Shown piece after piece: positions 58,097-64,000 of a DNA stretch of 64,000 bases (the first letter of the stretch is position 1; each line of letters starts with the position of its first letter). A program made the translations under genes and the position numbers. The DNA is taken from assembly GCA_029339195.1 (NCBI GenBank), contig JAPTJF010000079.1:62001-126000 (forward strand). The letters are read 5' to 3'. Under the pieces are notes generated by a model. The model was not told the origin of the DNA. It saw nothing but the letters and a program-made list of their open reading frames with translations, and did no database searches. This DNA is from Micractinium sp. NFX-FRZ (Eukaryota > Chlorophyta > Trebouxiophyceae > Chlorellales > Chlorellaceae).

Positions 58097-61000
58097 TCAC
58101 GACCGGGCCCTGCCAATGCCGGCAATATCCATGGGGCTTGGGCTGGCAGGTGCTGCGGCTGCGCTGCCCGCCCCGCCCTGGTTGCCTGCTGCACCCGTCT
58201 GGACAGGTGCTGGTGGCACCGGGGCTGCCTCCCGCCCGCCGCCGCTGCCAGAGCTGCTGTCGCTGCCCCGCTTCTGCAGGGCCGCCCGCCGCCGGTGCAG
58301 CTCTGCTATAGCCGCCTTGTAGGCCGGCCCCTCGGATGGCAGGCGCAGGCTCATCTGGGGCCCCTTGCTGCTTGCCTCCTCGGAGACGACAGGCGGCTGC
58401 CGCGCCTGGGTCTCCTTGTCCACCAAAGCCCTGCACAGGCAAACACCACATGATTGATTGTCCTGGGTTGATTGAGCACGTGCAGCACCAGGGGTGCTCC
58501 GGTCTGGATATACGCAGCGCGGGCGCCTGCTGCTCGGCAACACCACGGGACGCTCTGTGGGCGGGCAAGCCCATGGGCAGCACGCACGGCACGGCACGGC
58601 ACGGCACAACGTCGCGCGCTGCAGTGGCAGAGCCTCGGTTGCTGAGCAGCGGCGCCCAGCAGCACCCTGCCCTGCCCTGCAGCACAGGCTGGGTGGGACT
58701 CACTTGAGGCGGGGGACGATGCTCGTGAATGCCGGCCGGGCATCTGGCTCCGCATTCCTGCACTCCCGCAGCAGTGCCACGTACTCATCATACACAAGGA
58801 GCGGCCCTGCTGGAAGCTGGTCGTTGGGCGGCGGCGGCAGGCTGTCCGCGCCCTGCTGCTGCACGACGCTGATGATCTGCAGCAGCATGGGGGGCAGCCC
58901 GGGCAAGAGGGAGAGCAGGAATGGCGCGAGTATGTAGGTGGGGCAAGAGACATGCGCAGGCGAGCTCAGGCCCAGACAGCAGCGTGCCAAGGTCCCGTTG
59001 TCCCGCTGCTCTGCCACCTGGCACAAACACCACCTGACACACCCCCTGGTGCAACACTGCATACAACTATCTGCTATAAGCACTGAGAGTACCCATGTGA
59101 TACGGCCAGCTGGACCACACCCAATTGTTACAACCAGCACATCCACCCTGTGCGTGTCAGCGTCCCACCTGGAAGGCGTTGAGCTCCTCAAAGGGAAGAC
59201 ACCAGGTCATCACCTCCCACATGACCGTCCCAAATGCCCAGATGTCTGCCGCCAGCTGCCCCGGCAGGCCCGAGAGCACGCAGGGCGCGAGCCACCTGCG
59301 GCCATGGCGTGGGGGCGGGGCGGGGGCGGGGTGGAGGGAGCGCGTGGGTGCACGCGCAGCGCACGCAGGTGGAGGGAGCGCGTGGGTGCACGCGCAGCGC
59401 ACACAGGTGGGTGGGTTGCTGCGCAACCGACAGGCACCTGCCAGCACGTCTGATGCTGTTTCACTGGCGCCTTTGCCCACGTCTTTTGCCCGCAGACACC
59501 TCCCAGCACTGCCAGCAGATGGCACCGTGGAGGCGCGCTCCCTCCAAGCCTGACATCTTGAGAAGTGAGTGGAGAGGCTCGCCCTGGGCCGGCGTCAAAA
59601 TGCCCCCCTCGCGTCCCCCCGGGCACGGCCCTTGCCTGGGGTTTGTCATCAGAACGGTGCTGGCACGCGTCTCCACCGGCCGGCTGAGGTTGAAGTCGGC
59701 CACCTGTGCACCAACAGGCGGCAAGGGCAGAGAGTGCGGGCTGGATGGCAGCGGGCAAGCGCATGCTAAGCATGCATGTGGACGGGTCTGGACACCCGCA
59801 CGCCACAGCCGCATCACCACAGGGCTAATCCCACAACTGCTAAGCACCTGCCCGTGAGCACGGCTGCAGGGGATACTCTCGAGTGTTCCTCGGAACGCGG
59901 TACATGGTGCATCTATGACTTGAAATGTATTTGATCCAACACGTTTCTCGCATACAAGTACCCACAACACTGTGCCCACTCTGGCCCCCTAGTCACCTTG
60001 ACGTGCCAGTCGGCGTCAACCAGCTGCAGCATGGGGCAGCGTTGGGCGAGGAAGGCCATGTGGTTGCGCACTTGCTAGGGCTGGCTTGTGCTAAAATCGA
60101 CGTGGCAACCACGCAGCTCTTGAGGCCACCTCAAGACCCCAGCCCGGGAAGCGAGCAGGCATCCACGTGGCCACCCTGCAAAGCACCCAGCCCCACCAGA
60201 CAACAGTGGGCCCAGCAGCGCACCAGGTTGGCGCTTTTCAGGTCACGGTGCGCCACGGGGGGCGTGCGGGTGTGCAGGTAGCGCATGCCCGATGCTGCGT
60301 CCAGCATCATGCGCAGCAGCCGGGTCCACGGCAGCTGCTCCCGCATCTGCAGCCCAGGCAGGCAGGGGTAGGGGGGTCGAGGGTGTCTGGTTGAGGGTGT
60401 GTAGGGTTCCAACATGAATTCAGCCCGGCAGGCAGCAGAGCCAGAAGAGCCGTCAGCGGGGGACTGTGCCGTGCCCGCAGGCTTGGCAGGCACAAAGGGC
60501 TCCTGCCGCCGGCCCCCCCCACCCTGCCGGCCCCAGCCCCGACAGCCACGACCCCTGCGGGGAGCCGCACAGTGACATGTCATCATAACATGCACAGCAG
60601 CGCCAGCACCCCACTTGGCTGCCCCTCCTGAGGCGGCCGGGGTGTCGAGGTACAACCGGGCACAGACAGCACTTCATGGGCGTGTGCTGCTTGCCCACGT
60701 TAATGTGCTGCACCATCCCTGCTGGCGCCACCATGAAGCACCCCAACTGAGAGCGGTGTGCCCGCAGAGCTCGCCATACCCACACACAGTGGGCCCCCGC
60801 TGGGCACCTGCTGGGCCCACCTTTGGGCTGCACAGCGCTTCGGACAGCAGGGTGTCGAGGGAGCGGCGGGAGCAGTACTGCAGGGGCGCATGAGGTGCAC
60901 ACGCGGAGCACATGCGGAGCTCGAGGCAATTGGCAAGGAGATCCTGGCAATGAGGCGGCCTGCTGAGGTGGCAACCAGTCCTCGCCCACCTTTTTGCACA

Positions 61001-64000
61001 GGTAGACCTTCACTGCCTATGCACAGTCCCTCCCTTTCTGGCGTAGCCCCCCACACACCCTGGCTGCTTGCTGCTGCCTGCCTCACCTCCATGATGAGGG
61101 AGGGGGAGTCGGAGGTGCAGGCGCCCAGGTAGCGGCAGACTGCCACATCAGGCGGAGATGTGGGTGGGAGGGGGCAGAGGGGGCCGGAGAGCGCAGGAAG
61201 GCGTGAGTTGAGGAGGTGCCCAGGTGATGCCAGTGGGCGGGGCAGGCTTCATGCCTGGGATTGGCAGGGGCAAGGGCTGGGCAGGGAGATCAGGAGGCTA
61301 CACACCACGCCACGCTGCTCCCCACACCACGCCCAGCGGGCACGCTCTGCGCCCCCCCCTCCCTCAACCCACACCCCCACCGTTGGGGTGCACCAGGTTG
61401 GACATGAGGGTCGCCTCTGCCTTCAGGCTCTTGATGGCCGCCTGGTGCTGCAGGCTGGCCGTCATGTTTGCACCCTTGACCTGCGGGGCGGGGCAGGGCA
61501 GGGCAGGCGCGCGGGTGGGCAGGGTGGGCAGGGCAGGGCAGGCGCGCGGATGGGCAGGGTGAGAGGCGGGGTGAGAGGCGGGGTGGGGGGCGTCTGGCGT
61601 CGAGGGCGTGCATGTTTGCGGAAGGGGCGGACGAGACACAGGCAGCGCAATCAGCGTGGGGCGGCCCAGTTTCCAGAGCCCAGCAAGCCATGTTACCCCT
61701 GCCCCCTCCCTTCCCCCCTTCCTCCCTTCCACCCATAGCTTGCTGCTCGATGGAAAGGCTTCAAGCAAGGCTTGGCAGCGCACCCGAATCATGACCTTGA
61801 CGGCCTGCAAGCCAAGTGCAGGAACGGACACAAGATGCTCGTCAGGCCGTGGAAGCGAAGCAGGCAGCACAGGCACGCAAGTGCATGAGAGCAGAGAGCC
61901 GCTGTGAAGGCCGGTTGGCTCGAGCACAGCACGCAAGATCTGGCCAGGCAGCGGGCGACGGAACCGGGTGAGGAGGCATAGGCACGCGGCATGGGCAGCA
62001 CAGGTCCGCCGCACAGTGAACATGCACGCTCTCGACCTGCCCTCCCGAAGAAGAAGAAGATGACAGCCCAAAGACGTGGGGCTGAGGAAGCCAACAGGAA
62101 ATCAAGTGCTCTCGAGCGAGGGTGCGCTCGATCTCTTTCTGCTTCAACATGAGATTAATCAATGCCAGCAGTCAGCCACCACCCATGCCGGCCCTCCAGC
62201 CAGCTCACCACCAGAGTGTCGCAGTAGGTGGCCAGCCACACCTCTCCAAAGGACCCCTCCCCCAGCACCTTGATCAGGCAGATCTCGGCAGGGGAGACTG
62301 CGCAGCAGGGGGAGGACGGAGCCAGGGGGAAGCGTTGAGAGGCAGGTTGCCAGGAGGGGTGAGAGCCAGCGGCACGGTTGGGCAGGAGGCAGGGCCGCGC
62401 AGCCATCACTGGGCGTCACAACGCTAGCGGGGGCGGGGCGGGAACACGGCGGGGCCAGGAGCACGTGCGCAGCTGCTGTGCGGTGCACCCCCACGCTGTG
62501 CGCTCTCCCGCTGTGCCTGCTGCCCACACGCGGCAGCCTGCTGGCTCGCAGTGCGGAGATATCTGGCAGGACATGTCCGCCTGGTGCCACCCAGAGGTGG
62601 CGGTGGTGCCTGCTCCCGGCCTCCTTTTGCACCATTGCCCCCCCCACCAGACATACAGCCGGGCGGTCTCCTCACCCTCTGCAAACCCGGGCGGCAGTTT
62701 GGTGATGTCTGTGGCAGCAGCCGCGAGGTCGGAGGCCGCCACGGCGCCAGCCGGCGCGATGGGCAGGCCCGCGGCGGGGCGGGGCAGGCTGCCCTGGCTG
62801 GTTGAGTCGCTGCTTGCAGAGCTCTTCTTGCTCCTGCTTGAGCTGCTGCCGTGGCGGAACATCTGCAAAGCGAGCAATGGGGCGGGAGGCAGCGAGGGGG
62901 CGTGCCTGGGAGCAGGCTTGCTGGGTGTGCATGGCGGGCTGGCGGGCGAGAGCAACGCCACAGGAAGGTGGAGGGGCACACGCAGGTGCAGGATGATGCT
63001 CAAATGAAAGGAAGAGTGCCGCCACACTCACCGCTCTGATGAAATCCTCCACCAGTTGCAGCTCGCTGTGCCGCCGCGGCGTGGCGCTGCCGCTTGTGGC
63101 GAGCGTGCCCGTCAGGGGTGAGCCGCCATGGCTCAGCAGGCTGCCCACCCCCGAGCCGCTGCTGGTCTGGGCAGCGGCGGCTGCAGCGGCGGCGCCTGCC
63201 GCAAAGGGAGACGGCACGTCGGAGGCTGCCTCCGCCGCCGCCGCCGCCGCCGTGCTGCCTGCGCCTGTTCCCGAGTCCTTGAGCGGCGAGGGGACCCCCG
63301 TGGCGGCAGGGCTCAGGTGGCCCTCGCTGCTTGCCGGTGAGCCCCCCGCTGATCCGTAGCCCGCGGTGTGCAGCCTGCCTTGGGTGTATGCCAGCAGCGA
63401 GCAGCGCAGCTGGTGCCGTGCCGCCGCCGCCGCTGCCTCGTCTTCGGCACGCACCTGGCGCAGCCGCTGGCCGCGCCAGTGAGCATACGAAAGCAGGAGC
63501 GCCCCCAGTGCAGCCGCCGCCACAGCGGTCAGCAGGGGGGCCAGCGCCCTGCCGTAGCGGCTGTAGGCACTGCTGCTGCTGCCGGCGCCGGCAGGCGAGG
63601 GAGGCAGCAGCAAGTGGACGTGCAGCTCGCAAAGCTCAATTGCGTCTGAAGACGCGGGAGCAGCTACCCTCACAGCCACAAACCTGCACGGTGGGCGAGC
63701 GAGGTGGGGCAGTGCTGTTGCGCAGCGCCGTGACAAAAGAGCCCAGAGGCTTGCAGTGGAAGGGACCGGGGTGCACGCTGCTGTCAGCCCCTCGGCAAAA
63801 GTACCTGGGCGCCGGCTGCAGGGATGGCAGCATGGCAAAGAGCAGGGGTGGATTTACCTGCCCGTCTGGTTGCAAGGCTGCGCAGTCCAGCCCCTGGCTG
63901 CAAGCGCCACGCCTGCGTCGCCCACCCCGCAAGGCCGGCCCGTGCCTGCCATCCCAGGCACAGCAGGCGCAGCTGCCCCATGCGCTCCCTCCCATGCCGG
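58097..64000 (-). CDS. Membrane-anchored TKL-type Ser/Thr protein kinase (5' end outside window)
   Basis: Supported exons: 63032-63683, 62676-62862, 62209-62297, 61784-61804, 61381-61480, 61087-61139, 60821-60877, 60224-60346, 59997-60023, 59636-59703, 59169-59295, 58704-58876 and 58097-58430. Phases agree throughout. Upstream exons must exist beyond 63683 and probably off the right edge. The extracellular or lumenal start is followed by a transmembrane helix (ALAPLLTAVAAAALGALLLSY) and a Ser/Ala-rich juxtamembrane region. Kinase motifs: GEGSFGEV, AVKVM (Lys), KAEATLMSNLVHPNV (alpha-C Glu), LIMEYCSRRSLDTLL hinge, HRDLKSANLL, then DFN instead of DFG, NPRWLAPC instead of APE, and DIWAFGTVMWE. 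The C-terminal tail is Ala/Ser/Gly-rich. The intron after DFNLSR...NPR has a GC donor (CAG|GCAAGG). Substrate unknown. Confidence 0.88.
59319..59402 (-). repeat. Tandem duplication in a kinase intron
   Basis: A unit of about 42 bp (ggagggagcgcgtgggtgca, then cgcgcagcgcacgcagg) is present twice in a row, differing by one or two bases. It lies just upstream, on the sense strand, of the exon starting at 59295. Confidence 0.8.
61484..61585 (-). repeat. Tandem GC-rich repeats in a kinase intron
   Basis: Two copies of a gggcagggcaggcgcgcg block about 45 bp apart are followed by two copies of gtgagaggcggg. The array begins within a few bases of the exon acceptor at 61480. Confidence 0.75.

Overview
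The window is nuclear DNA of a green alga, most likely a Chlorella-like trebouxiophyte. The evidence is very high GC, genes split into many short exons by GTGAG/GTGGG...GCAG introns, TGTAA poly(A) signals (the chlorophyte signal) downstream of most stop codons, and a gene content that mixes conserved eukaryotic housekeeping genes with cell-wall genes (chitin-deacetylase type enzyme, proline-rich wall glycoprotein). All exon models were read by eye: each was built so that splice phases agree and the spliced length is a multiple of three. None has transcript support.

Layout, left to right. 1-374: stranded copy of one SPB1 exon with its flanking introns. 798-1822 (-): partial, unidentified five-exon gene. 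2821-4561 (+): polytopic membrane protein interrupted by a 50-N gap inside a 27-bp tandem repeat. 5161-6610 (+): unidentified Cys/His and Gln-rich protein. 7841-18688 (-): SPB1, the nucleolar FtsJ-type rRNA 2'-O-methyltransferase, 22 exons. 19749-21343 (+): unidentified membrane protein. 22548-26034 (+): secreted polysaccharide (chitin) deacetylase. 26621-30349 (-): UDP-glucose 4-epimerase. 30646-33072 (-): phytanoyl-CoA dioxygenase family enzyme. 33418-39491 (+): SART3/Prp24-type U6 snRNP recycling factor. 40644-46848 (+): CDC45 replication factor. 50110-54687 (+): SP(n)-rich wall protein, 5' end unresolved. 55207-57418 (-): Apd1/sucrase-ferredoxin-like [2Fe-2S] protein. 58097 to the right edge (-): membrane-anchored TKL-type protein kinase, 5' end outside the window.

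The most interesting structure is inside SPB1. Intron 18 holds five tandemly spaced copies of a box C/D snoRNA on the coding strand. Two of its guides fit 18S rRNA under the D+5 rule, at sites equivalent to yeast Am28 and Cm1007, and the copies have compensated terminal stems. Intron 9 holds three copies of a second C/D-like element, also with covarying terminal stems and a 13-of-14 match to 25S rRNA. One locus therefore seems to encode both a stand-alone rRNA 2'-O-methyltransferase and RNA guides for rRNA 2'-O-methylation.

Two genome-style features recur across the window. Introns repeatedly contain degenerate same-strand copies of the adjoining exon edge including the splice site (SPB1, SART3, CDC45, epimerase, sucrase-ferredoxin gene). 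GC-AG introns are also common (at least seven). Convergent gene pairs end with poly(A) signals that are nearly touching or overlapping.
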